DNA of 64,000 nucleotides from Luteimonas panaciterrae (GCF_020511115.1 NZ_JAJAVH010000004.1:496001-560000), one strand, 5' to 3'; positions 26,921 to 35,985 are shown, numbered from the stretch's first letter. Notes: generated from the letters alone by a model not told the origin. Numbers and translations are program-made.

Positions 26921-27745
26921 ATGCAATCGATGCGAGTTCAGCTCGCGGTCTTCGATATCGACGGCACCCTGCTCCACACCGGGCAACCACTGTCGCCGCA
27001 CACCATGGCGGCGCTGCACGACACGTACCGCCGGGGCATCTCCCTGGCACTGGCGAGTTCGCGTCCGGCCGCGGCGCTGGACGTGATCGCCGACACCATC
27101 AAGCTGCCGATGTACCGGATCGCCTACAACGGCGCTTATGCCGAGGACTTGCGCGGCGATGACATCATGACGGAAGCCTTCCGCGTCGATGCGCCATTGC
27201 TCACCGCCTTGCAGCATTACCAGCAGCGCGGTGGCACCGTGCATCTCTACGACCAGATGCATCGCTGGATCGCCTTCGGCGATCGCGGGCGGGTCGAGGA
27301 GGAAGAACGCATCGTCGGCGTCCGCGTGCATTATCGTACGACCATGATCGATACCCGTGACGTCGAAACGCCGCTGTTCAAGGCGCTCTGCCAGGGCCAG
27401 GAACAGCATCTGGGCGAAGTGCGCGAACTGCTCGCGGCGCAGGGGGATCTGAACCTGCTCTCCAGCGGTCGCGACTACTACGACATCCACCCCGTGCGGG
27501 CCGGCAAGCACGCGGCGCTGACGGCCCTGTGCAAGCACCTGCAGATCGGCCTGGACGAGGTGGCCGCCTTCGGCGACAGCGATTCGGATGCAGAGATGCT
27601 GGCACATGTGGGATTGGGCGTGGCCGTCGGCAATGCCAGCGCGCGGGCGCGCACCGCCGCCAGCGTTCATCTCGAAGGCCCAGGCTCGGGCGCGCTCGAG
27701 GATTTCCTGCTTCAGTTGCAACCACCGTCCTCGCTGGATTCGTGA
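26921..27745 (+). CDS. Cof-type HAD-IIB phosphatase
   Basis: This encodes 274 residues. Cof-type HAD enzymes hydrolyse small phosphate esters such as sugar phosphates. Motif I is AVFDIDGTLL with the nucleophile D12 and acid D14. Motif II is ALASSRPAAAL, the motif III lysine is in GKHAALTALC, and motif IV is AAFGDSDSDAEMLAHVGLGVAVGNAS. The intervening cap of about 110 residues is the type IIB form. An AGAGGT site precedes the ATG at 26921; the gene begins two bases after the kinase stop. Its position between a kinase and an NAD-dependent reductase suggests a phosphorylated sugar or polyol as substrate. Confidence 0.9.
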   Translation: MQSMRVQLAVFDIDGTLLHTGQPLSPHTMAALHDTYRRGISLALASSRPAAALDVIADTIKLPMYRIAYNGAYAEDLRGDDIMTEAFRVDAPLLTALQHYQQRGGTVHLYDQMHRWIAFGDRGRVEEEERIVGVRVHYRTTMIDTRDVETPLFKALCQGQEQHLGEVRELLAAQGDLNLLSSGRDYYDIHPVRAGKHAALTALCKHLQIGLDEVAAFGDSDSDAEMLAHVGLGVAVGNASARARTAASVHLEGPGSGALEDFLLQLQPPSSLDS

Positions 27746-27768
27746 CGCAAGCACGATCCGGTCGACAC

Positions 27769-28629
27769 ATGGCGACGAACCGCGAAATCCTCATTCTCGG
27801 TGCCAGCGGCGGTCTGGGCACCGCGCTCGCCTCGGGTTTCGCGGACCTGGACGCCGTCGGCACGACCCGCTCCGGCATCGGCGCGACGATCGCGGTCGAC
27901 GTCGGCGATGAGGTGGCGCTGCGTGGCGTCATCGAAACGGTGGCGCCCCGCTACATCCTCTATGCCGCGGGCATCGCAGACCCCGATGCGTGCGAACGTG
28001 ATCCGGATCTGAGCAAGCGCGTGAATCTCGACGGCCTGGGCCACGTGCTGCGCCATGCACGCGCGCAAGGCAGCCGCGTTCTCTACTACTCCACCGATTA
28101 CGTCTTCGGGAGCGCTGGCGAATACGACGAGCATGCCAGGACGTCGCCACTGCAGACCTACGGCCGGCACAAGCGGCAGGCGGAACAACTTCTGCTCGGC
28201 TTCGACGCGGCGCACCTCGTGCTGCGCCTGCCGCTGCTGTTCGGCGCCACGGTGCCCGGCCGCGACTTCGTGACGTCCACCGCGCAGGCATTGCGCGAAG
28301 GGCGGCCGTTGCGGCGCGACGAGCGGCGGCGTTATCCAGTGTCCGTGGACCACGTCGTTGTGGTCACGCGGCGTCTGATCGCAGATCCCGAACTCGAATC
28401 CGGCGGCATCTTCCACGTGGAAGGCTCGGATGGGATCAGCAAATCCGAATGGGCCTGCTACATCGCCGGCCTGCTCAGGATCGAGCCGCGCTTCGACCCC
28501 GCCCCTGCCCCGGCGCCACTGGCACCGCGTCCGGACGGCGCACGCCTGCGCAGCCTGCATCCTGAATTGTGCGCATCCGCACCCGGCGAACTGTGGCGGC
28601 GGACACGCGAGATCGTGGCGGCGAGCTGA
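27769..28629 (+). CDS. RfbD-like NAD(P)-dependent sugar reductase/epimerase
   Basis: This encodes 286 residues. The Rossmann glycine motif ILGASGGLGTALA is at residues 8-20. The catalytic block YYSTDYVFGSAGEYDEHA and the YxxxK motif YGRHKRQAE match the RmlD/RfbD branch of extended short-chain dehydrogenases, which reduce dTDP-4-keto-6-deoxy sugars. LRLPLLFG and YPVSVDHVV are also conserved. The late region differs from true RmlD and there are no rmlABC genes nearby, so the substrate is probably another sugar derivative. The ATG at 27769 lies 23 bases after the phosphatase stop. No ribosome-binding site of note is seen. Confidence 0.82.
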   Translation: MATNREILILGASGGLGTALASGFADLDAVGTTRSGIGATIAVDVGDEVALRGVIETVAPRYILYAAGIADPDACERDPDLSKRVNLDGLGHVLRHARAQGSRVLYYSTDYVFGSAGEYDEHARTSPLQTYGRHKRQAEQLLLGFDAAHLVLRLPLLFGATVPGRDFVTSTAQALREGRPLRRDERRRYPVSVDHVVVVTRRLIADPELESGGIFHVEGSDGISKSEWACYIAGLLRIEPRFDPAPAPAPLAPRPDGARLRSLHPELCASAPGELWRRTREIVAAS

Positions 28630-28707
28630 ATTTCCCCACCGCCGTTGCCGATGCGTTCCGGCGGCTGCGTTTATCCTGCGGTCTCCGCCCACAGGAAGCC
28701 GGACGAC

Positions 28708-29538
28708 ATGCACCGCATCCCGATCCCCGCGCTGTTGCTGCTGTGCCTGCTGACGGCATGCCAATCGCCCGCCGGAGGCGCCGTGAACGATTCCACTTCC
28801 AGCCCCGCGACACCTCCCACCGCGACAGCCGCGCAGCCCGTCATCCGCGGCAAGGCGACCTACCTGCAGCGGATCAAGATGGCACCAGGCGCCTCCTTCA
28901 CCGTGCAACTGATCGACGGCCGCCTCGCGGACTCGCCGAACGCGGTGCTGGCCCAGACCACGCTGAAGGACGTGGCGGGACCGCCGTATGCGTTCGAGCT
29001 GCCCTACGATCCTGCAAAACTGCACACGGACGGCGCATACGGCCTGCATGCCAGCCTACGCGGCGCCGACGGCAGCCTCCTGTTCGTTACGGACACCCGC
29101 ATTCCCTACACGCCCGGCAAGGACGATGTCGGCGAATTCGTCATGACCATGGTCAATGGCGCGGCCTCCTCCGACGCACCGCCCGAGGGCGGCAAGACCA
29201 GCCCGGTCTGGGACGAGGCCCGCAAGCGTGGGGTCGCTTTTCGCGCGGTCGGCAACGAACCGGGTTGGTGGGTGGAAGTCACCGAAACCGATCCGCCGGT
29301 GATCCGCGCCGAACTCGACTACGGCGAACGCAAGATCGAAGTGGCGAAAGCCATCGGCATCAGCAGCACGTTCGGCTTCGGCGGCAAGACCGCCGACGGT
29401 ACCGATGTCCTGCTGCGCATCTATCGCGAGCCTTGCAGCGACGACATGAGCGGCGCCGCCTTCGACGCGCGTGCCGAGCTCACCGTCGGCACGAAGACCT
29501 ATCGTGGCTGCGGCAGCTGGCTGGACGAACAGCACTGA
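28708..29538 (+). CDS. YbaY-type lipoprotein with COG3650-like C-terminal domain
   Basis: This encodes 276 residues. MHRIPIPALLLLCLLTAC is a lipoprotein signal with the lipidated cysteine at 18. Residues 45-145 (IRGKATYLQRIKMAPGASFTVQLIDGRLADSPNAVLAQT, FELPYDPAKL, LFVTDTRIPYTP) form a YbaY-like beta-sandwich. The C-terminal part, AFRAVGNEPGWWVEV and CSDDMSGAAFDARAELTVGTKTYRGCG, matches COG3650, which usually stands alone or joins a YbaY or DUF306/META domain. This is a cell-envelope protein of unknown role. The two cysteines of the second domain could form a disulfide. The gene converges on a diguanylate cyclase. Confidence 0.85.
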   Translation: MHRIPIPALLLLCLLTACQSPAGGAVNDSTSSPATPPTATAAQPVIRGKATYLQRIKMAPGASFTVQLIDGRLADSPNAVLAQTTLKDVAGPPYAFELPYDPAKLHTDGAYGLHASLRGADGSLLFVTDTRIPYTPGKDDVGEFVMTMVNGAASSDAPPEGGKTSPVWDEARKRGVAFRAVGNEPGWWVEVTETDPPVIRAELDYGERKIEVAKAIGISSTFGFGGKTADGTDVLLRIYREPCSDDMSGAAFDARAELTVGTKTYRGCGSWLDEQH

Positions 29539-29574
29539 CGCTGATCCGTGGCCTGCGCCTCCATCTGGAGGAAA

Positions 29575-29662
29575 GCCCCCTTGAGTCAAGGGGCGCCGCG
29601 ACAGCGGCGGGGTTGTGGAAGCAAAGTACCCGTGGCCCAAAGTTTGCGTAGCGGACTTTGGG
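29575..29662. terminator. Cluster of hairpins between convergent genes
   Basis: Three inverted repeats lie in 88 bases: GCCCC(C)TTGA with TCAAGGGGC (29575-29594), CGCCGC with GCGGCG (29594-29609), and CCCAAAGT (29636-29643) with ACTTTGGG (29655-29662). None is followed by a long T-tract. They separate the lipoprotein gene and the oppositely read diguanylate cyclase gene and probably end both transcripts or belong to a dispersed repeat. Confidence 0.45.
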
Positions 29663-29686
29663 GCTTGATCTGGCGCTCCCGCCGGA

Positions 29687-30757
29687 TCAAGCAGCGTTGA
29701 TCCGGTCTCGCCCGGCTTCCTTGGCACGATACATGGCGGCATCCGCGTGCCGCACCCAATCGTCCACCGTCACCAGCAGCCGATCCGCTTCCGCCAACCC
29801 GATGCTCAGCGTGCAGCGCTGCTGTTCGGCATCCGGCCCGCGACGCTCCAGGAACAGGAGCCGGATGCGTTCGGCCACATCACGGGCATTGCGCAGGTCG
29901 GTTTCGGCGAACAGCACGGCGAACTCGTCACCGCCGTAGCGCGCGGGCACGTCGATCTCGCGCAGGGATTCGCGCAGCACATCGGCGATGCAGCACAGCA
30001 CGCGATCGCCGCTGGCATGGCCATGCCGGTCGTTGACCATCTTGAAATTGTCGACGTCGATCAGCATCACCACGGCCGGCCGGCGCGTGCGCAGGAAGCG
30101 CGACAGTTCGCTGTTGACGACCTCTTCCCAATACCGGCGGTTGTGCAGCCCGGTCAGCGCATCGATGCGATTCAGGCGTTCGAGCATGCGGTTCTGCGCG
30201 CCGACCCGCACCGTCAGCCTGCGCACCAGCGTACCGAGCGCGGCGGTGTAGATGAACAGGAATGGCAGCGACATCGCGATGCTGAAGGTCGTCGTATGCA
30301 GTTGCACCGGAAATCCGAGCAGCCCCCACACCACCAGGCATGTCGTCACCAGCACGGCCAATGTGCGCAGATAGAAACGCACGCCGGCCACCGCGATCCT
30401 GTCGATCGTCAGCATCGCGGCCAGGAGCGTGCTCGGCAGCAGGTTGAGCTGCATCACCGCGATCCACGCGCCGCCGATGGCGGAATCGAGCATGAGGTTG
30501 CGGAATTCCATCTTCAGCGGATCGCGGCTGCGCCGGGCGATCTGCCAGGCGATATGCGGCCAGACCAAGCCGTTGAACCCCAGGATCAGCCACGTCGGCC
30601 ATGCGGCGCCGTTTACATAGAGCACCGACGCCACGGAAAGCGCGCCCAGGCCCATCCCCAGCATGCGCATCCAATGATTGCGATCGACGACCTCGACCAT
30701 GCGGGCGCGCCTGTTGGAATCGGGGCTAGGTGGTAGTGTCGCGGCGTTGATAATCAC
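29687..30757 (-). CDS. Membrane-bound diguanylate cyclase with MASE2-like sensor
   Basis: This encodes 356 residues from a GTG at 30757; an in-frame ATG about 19 residues later (MVEVVDRNHW) is an alternative. Residues 28-175 contain four to five transmembrane helices resembling the MASE2 sensor. The GGDEF domain starts near IDALTGLHNRRYW and has the active-site sequence RYGGDEFAVLF, which makes cyclic di-GMP from two GTP. The allosteric inhibition site RxxD (REID) lies exactly five residues before GGDEF, so feedback inhibition is expected. DVDNFKMVNDRHGHASGD and the terminal ADAAMYRAKEAGRDRI are canonical. The sensed signal is unknown. The gene stands alone. Confidence 0.92.
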   Translation of the reverse strand: MIINAATLPPSPDSNRRARMVEVVDRNHWMRMLGMGLGALSVASVLYVNGAAWPTWLILGFNGLVWPHIAWQIARRSRDPLKMEFRNLMLDSAIGGAWIAVMQLNLLPSTLLAAMLTIDRIAVAGVRFYLRTLAVLVTTCLVVWGLLGFPVQLHTTTFSIAMSLPFLFIYTAALGTLVRRLTVRVGAQNRMLERLNRIDALTGLHNRRYWEEVVNSELSRFLRTRRPAVVMLIDVDNFKMVNDRHGHASGDRVLCCIADVLRESLREIDVPARYGGDEFAVLFAETDLRNARDVAERIRLLFLERRGPDAEQQRCTLSIGLAEADRLLVTVDDWVRHADAAMYRAKEAGRDRINAA

Positions 30758-30913
30758 CCCTGTTCAGACATTTCGACGGCGGCAGCCTACGTTTCCCGAC
30801 CCTGTTTGGGTTGGCATGCCGTCACGATCCCATCTCTCGGCCATCTAACGCACCTGTCAAAGCATGCATGATGGGAAGCAGAGCACGAACGACGATGTAG
30901 AAGCTTACGCCCG

Positions 30914-31498
30914 TCATCCATCCTCCCTCTTGCCATTCTTGGCAGCGAGGAAATCCGCAAGCGCACCCAGCTGCGCCGCCTGGACGCGATCGACGACAGG
31001 TGCCAGCTTGCTCAGATCGTCCGGTGCATAGCCACCGGCGCGATACCAAAGGGTGATTCTCGTCGCGCTCTCGCCCGTGGCGACGATGCGCCATTCGAGC
31101 ACACCGTGCAGGCCCATGCCCTGCAACGGCCCCAGCCCACCGACCATGCGCATCAGCTTGCCCGGCTCGACGAAGGTCACCGTCAAATGCTGGGCTTCCC
31201 GCCCGTCGCCCGCCTTGCGGACGCGTTCGCAGAAACAGCCGCCCGCGCGCGGATCGATGCTCAGCGTGGACTCGTTGCCCCACCAGGTGTGGTCTTTCGG
31301 CCACCAGCGGTCGACGTCCTCGACCAGCGCCTTCCATGCCGTTCCGGCATCGACCGGGACCTCACGGGAATTCTCCAGGGTGAATCCGGATGCCGTGGCA
31401 TCCACCACCGCGGCCGAAGCCCACGGCGCCGCGAGCGACGCTAACAGGGCGAACGCAAGCGACAAGAGGCCTGTTCGATGCATGCGGTGTCTTTCCAT
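30914..31498 (-). CDS. Secreted SRPBCC-fold protein
   Basis: This encodes 194 residues. A signal peptide spans residues 1-30 (MHRTGLLSLAFALLASLAAPWASA after a short leader); an ATG five residues downstream of the first is equally possible. The mature part has the polyketide cyclase/SRPBCC pattern: REVPVDAGTAWKALVEDVDRWWPKDHTWWG, LTVTFVEPGKLMRM, and LEWRIVATGESATRITLWYRAGGY. Such folds form a hydrophobic ligand cavity and many have no enzyme activity. Export to the periplasm is less common for the family. No neighbour suggests the ligand. The Uup gene lies downstream on the same strand. Confidence 0.82.
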   Translation of the reverse strand: MERHRMHRTGLLSLAFALLASLAAPWASAAVVDATASGFTLENSREVPVDAGTAWKALVEDVDRWWPKDHTWWGNESTLSIDPRAGGCFCERVRKAGDGREAQHLTVTFVEPGKLMRMVGGLGPLQGMGLHGVLEWRIVATGESATRITLWYRAGGYAPDDLSKLAPVVDRVQAAQLGALADFLAAKNGKREDG

Positions 31499-31541
31499 GG
31501 AACGGCTACCGTTTTACTGGCAACGGCGTCGCGCCCGCAAG

Positions 31542-33452
31542 TCACTCGCTGGAATCACTGCTTTCCAGCGCTTCCCAACGGGCGAAGGCAGCATCCAGCC
31601 GAGCTTGGACATCGGCAAGCTCCGCGGTATCTGCTGCGACCGCAGCATGGTCGCGCTGGTAGTAACCGGTGTCCTGCATCGCCGCGGTCAGTTCCGCCAG
31701 CCTGGCTTCCAGCACTTCGATCCGCCCCGGCAATTGCTCCAATTCGCGCGCGTCCTTGTAGCTGAGCTTGCGCTTTTGCGCGGGCGCGGGTGGCGACGAC
31801 CGGGCCGGCGCCGTTTCCGTTTTCGCGGCCACGGCGGGCGATGACCGTTGCGGTTCCACCGGCGGTCTTCCCTGGCGCAACCAATCGCTGTAACCGCCGA
31901 CATATTCGCCGACGCGCCCCTGCCCCTCCATCACCAGGGTCGAGGTGACCACGTTGTCGAGGAAATCGCGGTCGTGGCTCACCAGCAGCAACGTGCCCGG
32001 ATAGTCGCTCAGCAATTCCTCCAGCAGTTCGAGCGTTTCGACGTCCAGATCGTTGGTCGGCTCGTCCATGACCAGCAGGTTCGACGGCCGCGCGAACAGC
32101 TTCGCCAGCAGCAAGCGGTTGCGCTCGCCGCCGGACAGGCGCGTGATCGGCGCGCGGGCACGTTCGGGCGTGAACAGGAAATCCTGCAGGTATCCGATGA
32201 TGTGCTTGCGCTTGCCGCCGATTTCGATGAACTCGAGTCCCTCGGCGACGTTCTCCAGCGCATTCCAGTCCTCGCGCAGCGTGGTCCGGTACTGGTCGAA
32301 GTAGGCGACCTGCAACTGCGCACCGATGCGCACCTCGCCCGCCTGCGGCTGCAGTTGGCCGAGCAGCAGCTTCAGCAGCGTGGTCTTGCCGCTGCCGTTC
32401 GGACCGATCAGACCGATACGGTCGCCGCGCAGCACGGTGGTCGAGAAATTCCGCACCAGATGCGTACCGCCCCAAGCGAAGTCCACGTGCTTGGCTTCGA
32501 TCACCTTCTTGCCGGAATTCCCGGCCTGCGCGGTTTCCATGCGCACGTTGCCGGTCAGCTCGCGCCGCTGCGCGCGCTCCACGCGCATCGCTTCCAACCG
32601 CCGCACCCGGCCCTCGTCGCGCGTGCGGCGCGCCTTGATGCCCTGGCGGATCCAGGCCTCTTCCTGTGCCAGCAATTTGTCGAAGCGGGCTTGCTCCTGC
32701 GCCTCCGCATTGAGCCGCTCCTCGCGGCGGCGCATGTAATTGCCCCAGTCGCCGGGCCAACTGGTCAGCTGCCCGCGATCGATCTCGACGATGCGCGTGG
32801 CCAGCGCCCGCAGGAACCGGCGATCGTGGGTGACGAACACCAGCGCGCCCGGCCAGGCCTTGAGGAATCCTTCCAGCCAGTCGATGGCGGCGATGTCGAG
32901 ATGGTTGGTCGGCTCGTCCAACAGCAACAGATCAGGCGCCGAGACCAATGCCCGCGCCAGCAGCACCCGACGCTTCATGCCGCCGGACAGGCGCTCGAAC
33001 ACGGCATCGCCATCGAGCCCGAGCCGCGACAGGGTTTCCGCCACGCGCTGATCGAGCGCCCAGCCGCCACCCGCCTCGATGCGGGCCTGCGCCGCGGCGA
33101 GCGCGGCTGTGTCGATCTCGCCCTCGTGCCCGGCATGGATCAGGTGGTGGTACTCGGACAGCGCGGCGCCAAGCTCGCCCATCCCGTCGGCGACCACGTC
33201 GAAGACCGTGCCGCCTGCGCCGGCCGGCACCTCCTGCTCGAGCCGCGCCACGCGCACGCCGCCCTCGCGGCGGATCTCGCCGCCATCCGGTTTCAGTTCG
33301 CCCGACAGCAGGCGCATCAGCGTGGATTTGCCGGCGCCGTTGCGGCCGATCAGGGCGATGCGTTCGCCGGCCTCGATGGACAGGTCGACGCGTTCGAGCA
33401 GGAGCGGGCCGCCGACGCTGTAGTCGACGGCGTTCAAGGTGATCAAGGACAT
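31542..33452 (-). CDS. uup: ABC-F type ATPase Uup
   Basis: This encodes 636 residues, the size of E. coli Uup. ABC-F ATPases have no membrane domain and act at the ribosome or on branched DNA. The two nucleotide-binding domains have Walker A GRNGAGKST (about 36-44) and GPNGSGKTT (about 344-352). The signatures are LSGGMKRRVLLARA and LSGGERNRLLLAKL, and the Walker B boxes DEPTNHLD and DEPTNDLD. The C-terminal region about 545-636 is the Uup coiled-coil DNA-binding domain (KRKLSYKDARELEQLPGRIEVLEARLAEL). The proline and alanine-rich linker before it is typical. Confidence 0.95.
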   Translation of the reverse strand: MSLITLNAVDYSVGGPLLLERVDLSIEAGERIALIGRNGAGKSTLMRLLSGELKPDGGEIRREGGVRVARLEQEVPAGAGGTVFDVVADGMGELGAALSEYHHLIHAGHEGEIDTAALAAAQARIEAGGGWALDQRVAETLSRLGLDGDAVFERLSGGMKRRVLLARALVSAPDLLLLDEPTNHLDIAAIDWLEGFLKAWPGALVFVTHDRRFLRALATRIVEIDRGQLTSWPGDWGNYMRRREERLNAEAQEQARFDKLLAQEEAWIRQGIKARRTRDEGRVRRLEAMRVERAQRRELTGNVRMETAQAGNSGKKVIEAKHVDFAWGGTHLVRNFSTTVLRGDRIGLIGPNGSGKTTLLKLLLGQLQPQAGEVRIGAQLQVAYFDQYRTTLREDWNALENVAEGLEFIEIGGKRKHIIGYLQDFLFTPERARAPITRLSGGERNRLLLAKLFARPSNLLVMDEPTNDLDVETLELLEELLSDYPGTLLLVSHDRDFLDNVVTSTLVMEGQGRVGEYVGGYSDWLRQGRPPVEPQRSSPAVAAKTETAPARSSPPAPAQKRKLSYKDARELEQLPGRIEVLEARLAELTAAMQDTGYYQRDHAAVAADTAELADVQARLDAAFARWEALESSDSSE

Positions 33453-33542
33453 GTCATTAGTTTACCGGTCCCCCGCTATGCAGCGGTCGGTCATCGCAGT
33501 ACATTCGCACCGCTGTCGACCATCACATCCACGGAGACCACT

Positions 33543-33644
33543 ATGGCCAAGGGCCTGGACAAGAAAAAAGAAGAGAAGAAAAAGCCGGAAAAGACGCTGA
33601 AAGAAAAGCGTGCGGCGAAGAAGGAAAAGAAGGCCGGCAAGTAA
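33543..33644 (+). CDS. Lysine-rich microprotein
   Basis: This encodes 33 residues, MAKGLDKKKEEKKKPEKTL followed by KEKRAAKKEKKAGK. A GGAGA site (33535-33539) precedes the ATG and a terminator hairpin overlaps the stop codon, so this is a self-contained transcription unit. Over half the residues are lysine, arginine or glutamate, with an alanine-lysine helix at the end. Similar short basic proteins occur in many gammaproteobacteria and resemble ribosome or nucleic acid binding microproteins. The role is unknown. The gene is divergent from uup, with the promoters in the 90 bases between. Confidence 0.75.
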   Translation: MAKGLDKKKEEKKKPEKTLKEKRAAKKEKKAGK

Positions 33645-33658
33645 GCCGGCTTTCTTTA
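33631..33658 (+). terminator. Terminator overlapping the microprotein stop codon
   Basis: GCCGGC (33633-33638) and GCCGGC (33645-33650) flank the loop AAGTAA, which contains the stop codon, followed by TTTCTTT. On the minus strand the sequence after the stem, CTTCTTTTCCTTC, is also T-rich, so the element may end the convergent selO transcript too. Confidence 0.72.
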
Positions 33659-33665
33659 TTCCGGA

Positions 33666-35225
33666 TCAGGAACTGCAGGACAGCATCGAGCACCCCGCCC
33701 GCGTCCGTGCCCAGTCCGGGCGCTTCCGGTCGAAGGCTTCCCGGCCGGGCTGTTCGTCGTAAGGCCGGCGCATCACGTCAAGCAATTCGGCGATCCCTGC
33801 CGGGTCGCCCGCTTCGGCACGGTCGATCGCCTGCTGAGCGAGATAGTTGCGCAGCACATAGCGCGGATTGGCCGCGTTCATGCGATCGCGGCGTTGCTCC
33901 GGCGATGAAGGGTCGTCGCGCAGTCGCGCCGCATAGCGCTGCAACCAGGTCGTGAACTCCGGCTCGGCGTCATCGCGCTTGGCGTCTTCGTAGAACGCAT
34001 CCCGCAGCGGGTCGAGCGCCGGCGCCTCCACATCCAGAAGCGTCAAGTTTCGGAAGAAGATCGTCATGTCGACCTCGGTGTCTTGCATCAGGCGATGCAG
34101 GTCGCGGATCAGTTCGACATCCTCGTCGCGGCATTCGCTCAGGCCCAATTTGCGGGCGATGTTGTCGCGATCGGCACGGGTATAGGCCTCGGCATAACGA
34201 TCCAGCCCCGCCTGCAAGGGCTCGACCGAACCGAACAGCGGCGACACTGCCTGCGCCAGCCGCATCAGGTTCCAATGCGCGATCTTCGGCTGCCATCCAA
34301 AACGATAGCGACGTCCCTGCGCGTCGGTGGTGTTGGGCGTCCAGTCAGGGTCGTAGTTATCGATCCAGCCATAGGGCCCGTAATCGATGGTGAGGCCGAG
34401 GATCGACATATTGTCGGTATTCATCACGCCATGCACGAAGCCCACGCGCATCCAGTGCGCGATCATCACCGCGGTGCGCTCGCACACCTGCGTGAACCAA
34501 TCGCCGTAAAGCGTTTCTCCGGTTCCGCGCAATTCCGGGAAATCCCGGCGGATGGTGAAATCCGCCAATTGCTTGAGCAGAACCGTGTCGCCACGCGAGA
34601 ACGGCAGTTCGAAATTGCCGAAACGGATGAACGACGGCGCCACCCGGCAGACGATGGCACCCTGCTCCCATCGCGGATGGCCGTCGTAGAACATGTCGCG
34701 TTCCACATCCTCTCCGGTGGCGACCAGCGACAGCGCACGCGTGGTGGGCACGCCGAGATGATGCATCGCCTCGCTGCACAGGAATTCGCGGATCGAGGAA
34801 CGCAGCACCGCACGTCCGTCGGCACTGCGCGAATACGGCGTGGGGCCGGCGCCCTTGAGCTGCAATTCCCAGCGACGACCGTCCGCGGCGATCACTTCGC
34901 CCAGCGAGATCGCGCGTCCGTCGCCGAGCTGCCCGGCCCAATGGCCGAACTGGTGTCCGCCGTAATTGGCCGCATACGGCCGCATGCCTTCGAGCAGCGC
35001 ATTGCCGCCGAAGACGGTGGCGAATTCAGGGCTGGCGAGGTCGGCATCATCGAATCCCAGCGTCGCCGCCATTTCCGCCGAATGCGCGATCAATCGCGGC
35101 GAAGCCACCGGCGTCGGATCGACCGGCGACCACAGCGCACCATGCACCTGACGGATACGCGGACCGGCTTCGGCCTCACCGGTCAGCTCACGCACGAAAG
35201 CATTGTCGAAATTCAGCGCATGCAT
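33666..35225 (-). CDS. selO: Protein adenylyltransferase SelO (YdiU)
   Basis: This encodes 519 residues, somewhat longer than E. coli SelO (478). SelO is a pseudokinase-fold enzyme that transfers AMP to serine, threonine and tyrosine residues of proteins involved in redox homeostasis. [38 protein letters not shown] contains the ATP-binding lysine and arginine cluster. [28 protein letters not shown] holds the catalytic-loop asparagine and metal-binding aspartate. The C-terminus ends CSMLSCSS; the cysteine third from the end occupies the position that is selenocysteine in some homologues. No signal peptide is seen. The gene converges on the microprotein gene. Confidence 0.95.
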   Translation of the reverse strand: MHALNFDNAFVRELTGEAEAGPRIRQVHGALWSPVDPTPVASPRLIAHSAEMAATLGFDDADLASPEFATVFGGNALLEGMRPYAANYGGHQFGHWAGQLGDGRAISLGEVIAADGRRWELQLKGAGPTPYSRSADGRAVLRSSIREFLCSEAMHHLGVPTTRALSLVATGEDVERDMFYDGHPRWEQGAIVCRVAPSFIRFGNFELPFSRGDTVLLKQLADFTIRRDFPELRGTGETLYGDWFTQVCERTAVMIAHWMRVGFVHGVMNTDNMSILGLTIDYGPYGWIDNYDPDWTPNTTDAQGRRYRFGWQPKIAHWNLMRLAQAVSPLFGSVEPLQAGLDRYAEAYTRADRDNIARKLGLSECRDEDVELIRDLHRLMQDTEVDMTIFFRNLTLLDVEAPALDPLRDAFYEDAKRDDAEPEFTTWLQRYAARLRDDPSSPEQRRDRMNAANPRYVLRNYLAQQAIDRAEAGDPAGIAELLDVMRRPYDEQPGREAFDRKRPDWARTRAGCSMLSCSS

Positions 35226-35307
35226 CCCGACTAGATTCCGTCGCGATCACTCAAAAACAAGCCCGATGGAACAAGCTCGGTGGAGCAAGCTCGGCGAAAC
35301 CGGCGAC

Positions 35308-35985
35308 TCAACCCAGCAACGAATACGGCCCGCCCTGCTCCAGCGCCCGCTGATACGCCGGCCGGGCGTGGATGCGCTCCAGGAACGCCTTCAGCCGAGG
35401 GCGGTCGCTACCGGCACGCGCCGCGGCGGCCTCGACGGGATAGCTCATCTGGATATCGGCCGCGGTGAACCGGTCGCCCGCGAACCAGGCATGGCTGGCC
35501 AGTTCGCTTTCGATGTAATCCAAATGCAGCTTCACCTGCGGCCCGACGAAGCTCGACAAGGCCTTGTCGGCGATGCCGCGCGCGATGGGCTTGGCGAAGA
35601 ACGGCATCGGCGCCTGCTTGATGCGCGAGAACACCAGGCTCAACAGCAACGGCGGCATCGCCGAGCCTTCGGCGTAATGCAGCCAGTAGCGATAGCGCAA
35701 CCGCTCGTCGGCATCCTGCGGTTGCGGCGGCGGCGAGAATCGGTAGGCGAGATCGTAGCGTTCGATCAACGTTTCGATGATTGCCGCCGACTCGGCCAGC
35801 ACCTTGCCGTCGATCTCTACCACCGGCGATTTTCCGAGCGGATGGATCGAACGCAGTTCCGGCGGGGCGAGCAAGGTCTTCGGATCGCGCTGGTAGCGCA
35901 CCACCTCGTAGGGAAGTTCGAGTTCTTCCAGCAGCCACAGCACACGCTGCGAGCGGGAATTGTTGAGGTGATGGACCTTGATCAT
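35308..35985 (-). CDS. Glutathione S-transferase family protein
   Basis: This encodes 225 residues from the ATG at 35985 (MIKVHHLNNSRSQRVLWLLEELELPYE); the upstream frame extends further but has no similarity. The N-terminal thioredoxin fold shows the SRSQRVLW catalytic serine region and the glutathione-binding NPLGKSPVVEIDG-like segment IHPLGKSPVVEIDGKVLAESAAII. The C-terminal helical domain includes the N-cap motif SYPVEAAAA after FTAADIQ. The class resembles bacterial beta or nu-like GSTs of the YfcG type. The substrate is unknown. It is in the same direction as selO. Confidence 0.9.
   Translation of the reverse strand: MIKVHHLNNSRSQRVLWLLEELELPYEVVRYQRDPKTLLAPPELRSIHPLGKSPVVEIDGKVLAESAAIIETLIERYDLAYRFSPPPQPQDADERLRYRYWLHYAEGSAMPPLLLSLVFSRIKQAPMPFFAKPIARGIADKALSSFVGPQVKLHLDYIESELASHAWFAGDRFTAADIQMSYPVEAAAARAGSDRPRLKAFLERIHARPAYQRALEQGGPYSLLG

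Noticed and set aside
31848..33542. Open frame that runs across uup into the lysine-rich microprotein
   Set aside because: Only the last 33 codons have a start with a ribosome-binding site; the rest is antisense to uup.
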